Positions 34,218 to 41,375 of a DNA stretch of 64,000 nt are shown piece by piece. A program made the position numbers and the translations under genes. The number at the start of each line of letters is the position of its first letter. Within the stretch, counting starts at the first letter, position 1. The stretch covers positions 248,001 to 312,000 of the forward strand of contig NZ_JAFFZN010000001.1 in the NCBI RefSeq assembly GCF_017676385.1, in the 5' to 3' direction. The notes beneath the pieces were generated by a model. That model was not told the DNA's origin. It did not search any database and worked only from the letters and a program-made list of their open reading frames with translations. Origin of the DNA: Streptomyces spirodelae. Lineage in GTDB: Bacteria > Actinomycetota > Actinomycetes > Streptomycetales > Streptomycetaceae.

Positions 34218-35378
34218 TCAGCCGTCCTCGTTGAAGCGCACGATTTCTTCGATGGTCTTCTGGAGCTTGAGATCGTCCTGGTCGGAGACGAGCGCATGAC
34301 CGACGCTGCCGTACGGCCCGGGATGCGCGCCGGGCGATCCGTCGTATTTGATGTCGTCGAGCGAGAAGCGCTGTTCGAAGTCCTCTTGCGTCAGTCTCCC
34401 GCTACTCGACGGGCGCAGCAGCGCATACCCGTAGTAGCGGTCCGGGGAGGCCGTACCCAGCGGGCCGACCGGTTTCTCACCGAGCGCAAGGCCGATTTCG
34501 ACATCGAAGAGGTCCACCCCGTAGGTCAGCTCATTGGCCTGCGGGGAGAGCCCGCCGGGAAGACGGATCGCGCACTCGCCGAAAGTCAGGCCGGTTTCCT
34601 CCCTGAAGGCTTCCAGGTGGAACACGCAATCGGGCGCTTCCAGATGTCCCAGTACCTGCCCGGCGAGGGTCTCCAGCTGCTGGGAGAGTGCGGCATGCCG
34701 CTTCTTGTCCACGAGGTGCGCTGCCAGAATGCCGCCCTGTGCGGCGCTGACCGGTGAGGCGTGGTAGCGGGACACGGAAGACCACTGAAGGCCGCCGTCG
34801 GCCCAGATGCCGTCCAGGTAGACCTCAGGCGCTGCCACGAAGGACTCGGCGACGATTGCGACATCCGACTGCCCGGGGAGCTGGTCCAGGGCCTTTGCGT
34901 ACGCTTCGGGTGAGCGGACGATATTGGTGCGCAGGGAGCCTGCCCCGGCCGCCGGCTTGACGACGAAGACGTCGCCCAGATCGTCGACGAGGTCCGCGTA
35001 GACGGTGTCCTTCGTCGCATAGCGGCAGCGTGCTCGCTCTACCTGCGGCGGAAGGCCGCTCTTTTGGAGGTACTTGTCCCGGAAGGAGAGGACCCTTCTT
35101 GGGTCTGCATGCCCGGGAAGGTTCAGCTGCTGCCGCAGAAAGGCAGCCCCGAAAACGCCCATCTCGTGAACGGAGAGCGCCCCTGCCACGTCTTTCAGTT
35201 CTGCGGCCAGCACTGCCCGTAACACTTCCTGAGCGTTCTCCATATCACCGACGCAGCTGAAGCTCCGCTTTTCCAGCGCGCTCACAGGCGTCGGCACGAT
35301 GTAGTACGGATCCAGGTCTCTGCGCCGGATTGCCCGGTCGAGATCAGGCCGGTATCCGATGACGATCATTGTCGGCAT
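34218..35378 (-). CDS. ATP-grasp ligase
   Basis: A 386-residue ATP-grasp protein, first gene of the operon. Supporting segments are DVFVVKPAAGAGSLRTNIVR (the nucleotide-binding lysine and glycine loop), VAIVAESFVAAPEVYLDG and the metal-binding CVFHLEAFREE...TFGECAIRLPGG. The layout matches carboxylate-amine ligases that make amide or peptide bonds through an acyl-phosphate, such as L-amino-acid ligases. Leu53 is encoded by TTA (35220-35222), the rare codon read by the bldA tRNA in Streptomyces; it is the only in-frame TTA I noticed in the window. A 225-bp gap separates it from the AMP-ligase gene, so an internal promoter is possible. Confidence 0.85.
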   Translation of the reverse strand: MPTMIVIGYRPDLDRAIRRRDLDPYYIVPTPVSALEKRSFSCVGDMENAQEVLRAVLAAELKDVAGALSVHEMGVFGAAFLRQQLNLPGHADPRRVLSFRDKYLQKSGLPPQVERARCRYATKDTVYADLVDDLGDVFVVKPAAGAGSLRTNIVRSPEAYAKALDQLPGQSDVAIVAESFVAAPEVYLDGIWADGGLQWSSVSRYHASPVSAAQGGILAAHLVDKKRHAALSQQLETLAGQVLGHLEAPDCVFHLEAFREETGLTFGECAIRLPGGLSPQANELTYGVDLFDVEIGLALGEKPVGPLGTASPDRYYGYALLRPSSSGRLTQEDFEQRFSLDDIKYDGSPGAHPGPYGSVGHALVSDQDDLKLQKTIEEIVRFNEDG

Positions 35379-35841
35379 TCCGTCTCCCCGTATTGCAGCC
35401 GGTCACAGCTTTCAGGAAGTCACTTGGCGCACTGCCACCCGGATCGCAGACGTGCGCCCCGCACACTGGACAAGTGACTCCCTGAGAGATTGTTTCCGCA
35501 CACCCAGAACCCCCGTCGAATGTCTGGCGACCAGTAATCCCCGTTCAAGGCCGACACCGTCACATCGTGTCACACGGCATCCCAGGATGTGGATATGCGT
35601 GTACATGATCTTTTGGCGAATTCGACGTGACATAGATCACAGAGAATGTTTGCAGTAAAGGTGCATGGATTTGCGCGCAAGGTATCGCTCGGAGCAACGT
35701 CCACCACGCCGACCATAAGCGGATAACCGATCGTGAAGCGCGGAGCACAAATAGTCACAGCAGATGCGTGTACTGCAAATGCACCGGTGCGGCAAACCCA
35801 TGGAGGCCGTCGGAGGCCCCCGGGGGAACGGGGAAGCGGGA
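35379..35841. other. Leader region of the biosynthetic operon
   Basis: About 460 bp, more AT-rich than the surroundings, with no supported gene. It must contain the minus-strand promoter of the ATP-grasp operon and includes the CRP-like site at 35626-35641. Confidence 0.5.
35626..35641. promoter_or_regulatory. CRP/FNR-like palindrome
   Basis: CGTGA-CATAGA-TCACA differs from the classical TGTGA-N6-TCACA by one base. It lies about 250 bp upstream of the ATP-grasp start, in the operon's leader region. Streptomyces Crp is known to influence antibiotic genes; binding here is inference. Confidence 0.45.
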
Positions 35842-36024
35842 CAGTGAGCTCTTTCCATCCTCACCCTGAGCTGGCCAGATGAAGGGTGAGGACGGCCTGG
35901 ACGGGGCTGGTGACCCGGGTGGTCGAGCATCGCAGTTGAGGAGGAGTCGCCAGGATTTGAGGGTGGCGACGGCCTTCTCGACGAGGGCCCGGATCTTCGC
36001 GTGGGATCGGTTGACCGCTTGTTG
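35842..36024 (-). mobile_element. Truncated IS5-type transposase end (copy 1)
   Basis: On the minus strand this encodes the C-terminal tail of a DDE transposase: AVNRSHAKIRALVEKAVATL, then KSWRLL, followed after a one-base deletion (CTCAAC against CGCAAAC in copy 2) by RCSTTRVTSPVQAVLTLHLA. The element end GGTGAGGATGGAA...AGCTCACTG follows the stop. The catalytic domain is absent. Copy 2 lies inverted at 37684-37864. Confidence 0.8.
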
Positions 36025-36065
36025 GCGGAGAGGGTCTCCCACCGTCCCCGGCACGGGATGAGCAC

Positions 36066-36124
36066 GTGAAGCCTCTGGTGGAGACGGTTCTCTTGGTCGA
36101 AAACCCATCTACCAGGGGCTTCAC
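36066..36124. repeat. Long imperfect inverted repeat, possible IS end
   Basis: GTGAAGCCTCTGGTGGA (36066-36082) pairs with TCTACCAGGGGCTTCAC (36108-36124) at 15 of 17 positions around a 25-nt loop. I associate the motif GTGAAGCCCCTGGTAGA with a streptomycete IS left end, from memory. The 360 bp from here to the oxidoreductase gene contain no other supported feature. Confidence 0.5.
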
Positions 36125-36484
36125 CACGTTCTCAGTCCAACTGCCCGACGTCGGAACCAGGTTGGAAAAGACTCACTGGAGGACTAAGCGACGCCGCCCC
36201 GACCGGGCACGGCGAGCCCCCGGAACGCCGGTCACCGCCGCCCCGCCGGAAACGACCCCCAGGCGGCAGCAGACGGAGAAACGGCGACCGGGCAACGCGC
36301 TGCCGACCGCCGCACGGCTCGATGTGCCGACCGTCCGCCGCCCCAGTCGGGACCTCGCCGCTCTCAGGGAGGTGTGGGCCCGTGGTGCCACTGTACGGGG
36401 GAATCTGGCCTGTCAACCCGGGCGGCGAGTCGGCGCCCGGGTAGACACCCGTACATGTGACCTGTCCATTCACCGGGAGCACGA

Positions 36485-37063
36485 GTGCGACGCATTCTTG
36501 TCATCGACGGCCATCCAGACGCCGGAAGTTACTGCGCCGCGCTGGCGCTCGCCTACGGGGACGGCGCCACGGCGGGCGGCCACGAGGTCCGCCGTCTGAC
36601 CGTGAGAGAGATGCGGTTCGATCCGATTCTCCACGGCGGTTTCACCGACCCCCAGCCGTTGGAACCGGATCTCGTCGAGGCGCGGGCCGCCGTCCGCTGG
36701 TGCGAGCATCTCGTGATCGTGACCCCCTGCTGGTGGTGGCACGTTCCGGCGCTGCTGAAGGGATTCATCGATCGGCTCTTCCTGCCAGGCGTCGGGGTGG
36801 ACTACCTGAAGTGGCCGCCCTACATCCGCAAACTCCTGAAAGGACGCTCGGCGCGGGTGATCTACACGCAGAACTCCCCACAGCTGGTGGCGTTCCTGGC
36901 ACGGGAGGATCTGTTCTGGCGGAACATGCGCAGGGCCTTTCTCCGCCACTGCGGGTTCCGTCCGGTCCGGCGCACCCTGCTCGCCAATATGCGGTCGGCG
37001 ACGCAGGAGCAACGTGAACGGTGGCTGCGAGAGGTCCGCTGCTTGGGGCTCGAAGGGGCGTAG
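36485..37063 (+). CDS. NAD(P)H-dependent oxidoreductase (flavodoxin-like, KefF/MdaB type)
   Basis: A 192-residue flavodoxin-fold enzyme. It starts RRILVIDGHPDAGSYCAALA, the FMN/FAD phosphate loop typical of the NQO1/KefF/MdaB group, and contains LVIVTPCWWWHVPALLKGFI, then DRLFLPG and the GRSARVIYTQNSP strand. Relatives reduce quinones or activate K+ efflux by two-electron transfer. GTG 36485 follows GGGAGCACGA. The gene lies inside the segment bracketed by two inverted IS remnants, so it may have arrived or moved with them. No K+ antiporter gene adjoins it. Confidence 0.82.
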   Translation: MRRILVIDGHPDAGSYCAALALAYGDGATAGGHEVRRLTVREMRFDPILHGGFTDPQPLEPDLVEARAAVRWCEHLVIVTPCWWWHVPALLKGFIDRLFLPGVGVDYLKWPPYIRKLLKGRSARVIYTQNSPQLVAFLAREDLFWRNMRRAFLRHCGFRPVRRTLLANMRSATQEQRERWLREVRCLGLEGA

Positions 37064-37204
37064 CCGGCGGCCCGGTTCCCCGTGCCGGCACCCGGCCGCC
37101 CGACCGGGCGGACAGGTGTACCGGGGCGGCCGTGCAGCGCCCGTCGACCCGCCTTTGTCCTCATTGCAGTTGCACGGCCCGCGCCGCGGGCGAACCCTGG
37201 CGGT

Positions 37205-37576
37205 ATGGCAGAGGTTCTCGCATATGTCGCCGCCGGACTGGTCCTGCTGTGGGGTGTCTCGCACGCGATCCCGACCAGGGGCGTCGTCGCGGGCTACGGG
37301 GAGTTGACCGCCGACAACCGCCGGATCCTGGTCCAGGAGTGGCTGGCCGAGGCGGTGACCATGTTCTCTCTCGCTACGCTGGTCATCGTGGTGACGGCCG
37401 TGGGTGCCGGGACAAGCGCCACCGAGTGGGCATACCGCGTCGTTGCGGGAGCGCTGGTGGTCCTGGCGGTGCTGACGGCTCTTACCGGCGCCCGCACGAG
37501 AATCGTGTGGTTCAAGATCTGTCCGGTGCTGCTGTCCGCCTCCGCGGCTCTGCTGCTGGTTGCCAGCGTCATCTGA
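37205..37576 (+). CDS. Small four-helix membrane protein
   Basis: A 123-residue hydrophobic protein with four predicted transmembrane segments: AEVLAYVAAGLVLLWGVSHA, TMFSLATLVIVVTAVG, VAGALVVLAVLTAL and KICPVLLSASAALLLVA. ATG 37205 directly precedes the first segment; the frame is open further upstream, but that part is polar and unlikely to be translated. I cannot name a family with confidence, though the lengths and a GELTADNRRILVQEWLAEA loop resemble small actinobacterial membrane proteins. It lies with the flavodoxin-like oxidoreductase between the two IS remnants. Confidence 0.7.
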   Translation: MAEVLAYVAAGLVLLWGVSHAIPTRGVVAGYGELTADNRRILVQEWLAEAVTMFSLATLVIVVTAVGAGTSATEWAYRVVAGALVVLAVLTALTGARTRIVWFKICPVLLSASAALLLVASVI

Positions 37577-37683
37577 ATCGCGGTCCGTACGGTCTCCTCA
37601 CTCCCTGGTGTGTTCGCTCACCGAACAGTGAAGCGCCGGGGCGGGTGGCTCCCCTCGCTCGAAATACGCGACTGGCAGGTCGG

Positions 37684-37864
37684 CAGGCGGTCAACCGATC
37701 CCACGCGAAGATCCAGGCCCTCGTCGAGAAGGCCGTCGCCACCCTGAAGTCCTGGCGGCTCCTCCGCAAACTGCGCTGCTCGACCACCCGGATCACCAGC
37801 CTTGTCCAAGCCTTCCTCACCCTTCATCTGGCCAGACCAGGGTGAGGATGGAACAAGCTCAGTG
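37684..37864 (+). mobile_element. Truncated IS5-type transposase end (copy 2)
   Basis: Encodes AVNRSHAKIQALVEKAVATL, KSWRLLRKLRCSTTRITSLV and QAFLTLHLARPG, then TGA at 37843-37845 and the element end GGTGAGGATGGAACAAGCTC through 37864. It is the intact-frame counterpart of copy 1 but also lacks everything upstream of the last 55 codons. The element end lies one base from the stop codon of the TetR gene at 37866. Confidence 0.8.
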
Positions 37865-37865
37865 A

Positions 37866-38567
37866 TCACCGGTCAGGACCCAGGTGCGCGTCCAGGGCCG
37901 CCCCGACGAGTCCGGCGAGGCGGTCCGTGTTCGACGGATCGGTGCCCAGCATCAGGGGCAGGCTGCGCCACGCCCAAAGTTGGGCGATGCCGTGCACATT
38001 CCCCCACAGCGCTGCCGTCGCCGTCGCGGGGTCGTCGACCGGGCCGGCGCTGTCGGCCACCTTGCCGGAACGGTTCGCGGCCCCGCCGGCGCTGTCGGCC
38101 GCCCGCTGCGCGTCGGCGGTCCGCTGTTCCCGGTGCTCGGCGACCAGTGCGACCATCTCCCGGAACAGCGGGAGTGTCGTATCGCGCAGCCGGGGCCCGT
38201 CGACGCCCTGTTCCTCGCTGTTGAGCAGATCGTGGCGGAACATCAGCTCGAACATGGCGCGGTTCTCGACAGCGAACCGCGCATAGGCCATGGCGAGGGC
38301 CGCCAACCGCTCGCGAGGCCCTGCGGCAGACCCGGCGGAGCTGTCCGCTGCGGCGAACCGCTCCCTGAGATCGGCATAACCCCGGTGGGCGATGGCGCTG
38401 AGCAGGGCCTGGTGGGTCGGGAAGTGACGGCGCGGCGCTCCGTGCGAGACGCCTGCCCTGCGGGCGATCTCCCGCAGCCCCAGCGCGGCGGTCCCTTCGG
38501 TGGTGACCAGTTCCACTCCGACGTCGACCAGCCGCTCCCGGAGCGAGTTCTCGGTTTCCATGCGCAC
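37866..38567 (-). CDS. TetR-family regulator (WHG-domain type)
   Basis: A 233-residue TetR protein. The HTH (about residues 8-55) reads LRERLVDVGVELVTTEGTAA, then LREIARRAGVSHGAPRRHFP, where the APRRHF signature and the C-terminal region (MFELMFRHDLL...LWGNVHGIAQLWAW) define the WHG subgroup. The C-terminal domain carries an Ala/Asp/Ser-rich insertion (about 155-190). The start is GTG 38567 or ATG 38561. A palindromic operator sits 15-30 bp upstream, indicating autoregulation. Its 3' end abuts the end of IS copy 2, so its original downstream neighbour may have been displaced. Confidence 0.88.
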   Translation of the reverse strand: MRMETENSLRERLVDVGVELVTTEGTAALGLREIARRAGVSHGAPRRHFPTHQALLSAIAHRGYADLRERFAAADSSAGSAAGPRERLAALAMAYARFAVENRAMFELMFRHDLLNSEEQGVDGPRLRDTTLPLFREMVALVAEHREQRTADAQRAADSAGGAANRSGKVADSAGPVDDPATATAALWGNVHGIAQLWAWRSLPLMLGTDPSNTDRLAGLVGAALDAHLGPDR

Positions 38568-38582
38568 TGCCTACCACCCGGC

Positions 38583-38599
38583 AGTAGACAGCGCCTACT
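38583..38599. promoter_or_regulatory. Operator-like palindrome upstream of the WHG TetR gene
   Basis: AGTAGAC-AGC-GCCTACT has 6 of 7 matched arm positions. It fits a TetR operator placed at the start of the gene at 38567; function is inferred from position. Confidence 0.55.
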
Positions 38600-38743
38600 T
38601 GGAGGCGGCACGCATCGTCGTGACGAATTCGTCACCCTCGGTGACAGAATGGGCTGTACGCTCCCGCCCGTGACCGTCGCTCGCATGCTCACGGCTGCCC
38701 GATTTAGTCTGGTATTACCTTCTTGGGATGGATTGGTGGCGTC

Positions 38744-39943
38744 ATGCAAGCTGCGATAACTGTCATCGTCCTCGTGGGCCTGCTGGCAGTGATGGGTGCC
38801 CTGTCAGCGATTCGCGTCGTCAAACAGTACGAACGCGGTGTCGTGCTGCGCCTCGGACGTCTGCACCGGGACATACGCGGTCCCGGACTGACTCTGATCG
38901 TTCCTGTGATCGACCGACTCCGCAAAGTGAACATGCAGATCGTCACCATGCCTGTCCCGGCCCAGGAGGGCATCACCAGGGACAACGTGACGGTACGCGT
39001 GGACGCGGTCGTCTACTTCAAGGTGGTGAAACCGGCCGACGCGGTGATCCGGGTCGAGAACTACCAGTTCGCCGTCTCCCAGATGGCCCAGACCTCCCTG
39101 CGGTCGATCATCGGGAAGAGCGACCTGGACGACCTGCTCTCCAACCGCGAGAAGCTCAACCAGGGCCTGGAGCTGATGATCGACAGCCCAGCGGTCGACT
39201 GGGGAGTGCAGATCGACCGGGTGGAGATCAAGGACGTGTCGCTGCCGGACACCATGAAGCGGTCCATGGCCCGCCAGGCCGAGGCCCATCGTGAGCGCCG
39301 TGCGCGGGTGATCAACGCCGACGCGGAGCTCCAGGCGTCCAAGCGGCTCGCGGAAGCGGCTCAGCAGATGTCCGTCCAGCCGGCGGCCCTGCAACTGCGG
39401 CTGCTCCAGACCATCACGGCCGTCGCCGCCGAGAAGAACTCGACCCTCGTACTCCCCTTCCCGGTCGAACTGCTGCGCTTCCTGGAGCGTGCGCAACAGC
39501 CCGAAGAGGACGCGGAGACGGACGCGGAGGCAGGCACCGAGCCGGCGGCCCTGGGAGAGACCGACCGCGAGGCCGAGGAGGACACGCGGCGCGGCAGCGA
39601 GGAACGCCTCGGGCTCAGGAGCGAGCTCGGGAAGGAAGAGGAAGAGATAGCGGCAACGTTCCGGCCCGCCGAACGGGAGCGACGTACGGAGAGGGCCCGG
39701 GCGGCGGAGGCTGCGGCCAAGGCCGAGGCCGGCGCCCGGTTCACCGGCCCGCTGCCGCCTGACCCGGCCGCGCCGCTGCGCGATCCGGCCATGGTGCTTC
39801 CGGAATTGCAGGTGACCGGCCTTCCCACAGCCGAGGACCTCGCCCAGGAACGCTACGAGCCCTCCGACGAGAGCCGCTCCGAGGAGGACTCCTCACACCG
39901 GGGCCGCGGCGGCAAGCGCAGGCACCACGGCAAGGCGGCCTGA
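38744..39943 (+). CDS. Slipin/SPFH (band 7) domain protein
   Basis: A 399-residue membrane-associated protein. One N-terminal transmembrane segment (AAITVIVLVGLLAVMGALSA) is followed by a band 7 domain (about residues 25-250: VVKQYERGVVLRLGRLHRDI, GPGLTLIVPVIDRLRKVNMQ, VQIDRVEIKDVSLPDTMKRS). The last 150 residues form a highly charged Glu/Arg/Ala-rich, probably coiled tail ending in a His/Arg/Gly-rich basic patch, longer than in typical slipins of about 250-300 residues. Slipins organise membrane microdomains and often recruit proteases. ATG 38744 is preferred; an in-frame TTG lies at 38723. No NfeD gene adjoins it. Confidence 0.87.
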   Translation: MQAAITVIVLVGLLAVMGALSAIRVVKQYERGVVLRLGRLHRDIRGPGLTLIVPVIDRLRKVNMQIVTMPVPAQEGITRDNVTVRVDAVVYFKVVKPADAVIRVENYQFAVSQMAQTSLRSIIGKSDLDDLLSNREKLNQGLELMIDSPAVDWGVQIDRVEIKDVSLPDTMKRSMARQAEAHRERRARVINADAELQASKRLAEAAQQMSVQPAALQLRLLQTITAVAAEKNSTLVLPFPVELLRFLERAQQPEEDAETDAEAGTEPAALGETDREAEEDTRRGSEERLGLRSELGKEEEEIAATFRPAERERRTERARAAEAAAKAEAGARFTGPLPPDPAAPLRDPAMVLPELQVTGLPTAEDLAQERYEPSDESRSEEDSSHRGRGGKRRHHGKAA

Positions 39944-39959
39944 CCGGCGGCGGGTAACC

Positions 39960-40979
39960 TCACACGGCTCCCCCTGTCCACCGCAGCAGTCGGTCTGCCG
40001 AGAATGTGTTGACGATCCGCTCGGCCGGGATTCCGCACTCGGCCGCACGCAGACAGCCGCCAGGCTGCCAGTCGAGCTGGCCGGGGGCGTGCGCGTCGGT
40101 GTTGACGGCGAAGCGGACGCCCGCATCGAGAGCCTGCCGCAGCAGACGGCGAGGCGGATCGCTGCGTTCGGGACGGCAGTTGATCTCCACTGCCGCTCCG
40201 GACTCCGCGCACGCGGCGAAGACCTCCCCCGCGTCGAACTCCGACTCCGGCCGTCCTCGCCCCGACAGCAGCCGTCCCGTGCAGTGCCCCAGGATGTCGA
40301 CGAGAGGGCTGCCCGCTGCCCGGACCATGCGCCGGGTCATCTCTTCCCTGGGCATCCGCAGTTTCGAGTGCACCGAGGCCACCACCACATCGAGGCGGCC
40401 AAGCAACTCCTCATCCTGGTCGAGGCTGCCGTCCTCCAGGATGTCGCACTCGATACCCGTCAGGAGCCGGAAAGGCGCCAACCGCTCGCTGACCTGAGCG
40501 ACCACATCCAACTGCGCGCGCAGCCGGTCGGCCGACAGGCCCCGCGCGATGGTCAGCCGCGGCGAATGATCCGTGAGCACGGCCCACTCGTGGCCGATCG
40601 CCTTCGCCGTCGCAGCCATCTCCTCGATGGAGCTGCCGCCGTCGGACCAGTCCGAATGCAGATGGCAGTCCCCCCGCAGCGCGGCCCGCAACGTCCGGGC
40701 CGCCTCGGGCAGCGGGGTCTCCCGCTCCGCTTCGGCCTCCAGCTTCGCCAGGTAGCTCGGTACGTTGCCTTCCAGTGCCTCAGCGGCCACCTGCGCGGTC
40801 TTGGGCCCCACGCCCTTCAGCGATTCCAGTGAGCCTGCCGCCACCCGCGCGGCGATCTCACCCTCGGGCAGCCCGGCCAGCACCTGCGCGGCGGTACGGA
40901 AGGCCCGCACCCGGTACGTCGGCGCCTGAGTGCGCTCCAGCAGAAAGGCGATCCGCTCCAACGCCGCGCGCGGCTCCAC
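39960..40979 (-). CDS. PHP-domain phosphoesterase with N-terminal helix-hairpin-helix (PolX-like)
   Basis: A 339-residue protein resembling the two ends of PolX without the polymerase catalytic core. Residues about 1-90 are a helical/HhH DNA-binding domain (LERTQAPTYRVRAFRTAAQV, SLKGVGPKTAQVAAEALEG). Residues about 105-330 are a PHP phosphoesterase with the metal motifs HLHSDWSDG, LTDHSPR, ASVHSKLRM and NTDAH. GTG 40979 follows GGAGAGGAGCGG. The reading frame is open far upstream, but that is GC-driven and lacks homology. The probable role is DNA-end or phosphate-ester hydrolysis in repair; the exact substrate is unknown. Confidence 0.82.
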   Translation of the reverse strand: MEPRAALERIAFLLERTQAPTYRVRAFRTAAQVLAGLPEGEIAARVAAGSLESLKGVGPKTAQVAAEALEGNVPSYLAKLEAEAERETPLPEAARTLRAALRGDCHLHSDWSDGGSSIEEMAATAKAIGHEWAVLTDHSPRLTIARGLSADRLRAQLDVVAQVSERLAPFRLLTGIECDILEDGSLDQDEELLGRLDVVVASVHSKLRMPREEMTRRMVRAAGSPLVDILGHCTGRLLSGRGRPESEFDAGEVFAACAESGAAVEINCRPERSDPPRRLLRQALDAGVRFAVNTDAHAPGQLDWQPGGCLRAAECGIPAERIVNTFSADRLLRWTGGAV

Positions 40980-41294
40980 AACCCGCTCCTCTCCGCCGTT
41001 CTCGCGACCGGCCCCTGCGGTCGGCCCCCATGGCTGACCCGCACGACCGGCCCGCACGACCGGCGCACACCGGCCCACGGGACCGACCGAAGCAGAGGCT
41101 ACGCGGCGACCTCGCGCCCGGGCTCCGGTGGCGAGGGCGTGTTGAGCGGCTCTCCCGATCGGCCTCAGCGGACCGGCGCGCCGCCCGCGGTGGTGAGCGT
41201 GTGCGCGCCCAGGCCCAGGGTCCTCTCCGTCGGGTCGGCGGCAGCCGAAGCCGGTGCCCGTATCTGCCCGTATCTGCCCGTTCACACACAAGCC

Positions 41295-41346
41295 TTGACG
41301 ATGGTCCAGACCTTCGGCACGGTGCTGTGCCGTGAGAGCGCTCACC
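41295..41346 (+). promoter_or_regulatory. CebR-like and DasR-like operators upstream of the GH16 gene
   Basis: TGAGAGCGCTCACC (41333-41346) matches the CebR box TGGGAGCGCTCCCA at 11 of 14 positions. Next to TTGAC (41295-41299), the sequence GATGGTCCAGACCTT (41300-41314) carries the TGGTC/AGACC halves of a DasR dre site. These suggest control by glucan- and chitin-derived sugars; consensus sequences are from memory. Confidence 0.5.
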
Positions 41347-41375
41347 CACCCCCCACTCCAAAGGAGCGCATCGTC

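Noticed and set aside
35649..35784. Inverted TTTGCAGTA / TACTGCAAA pair about 115 bp apart in the operon leader.
   Set aside because: The arms are short and far apart, and the adjoining GTGCAT motifs are in a different order, so no coherent structure emerges.
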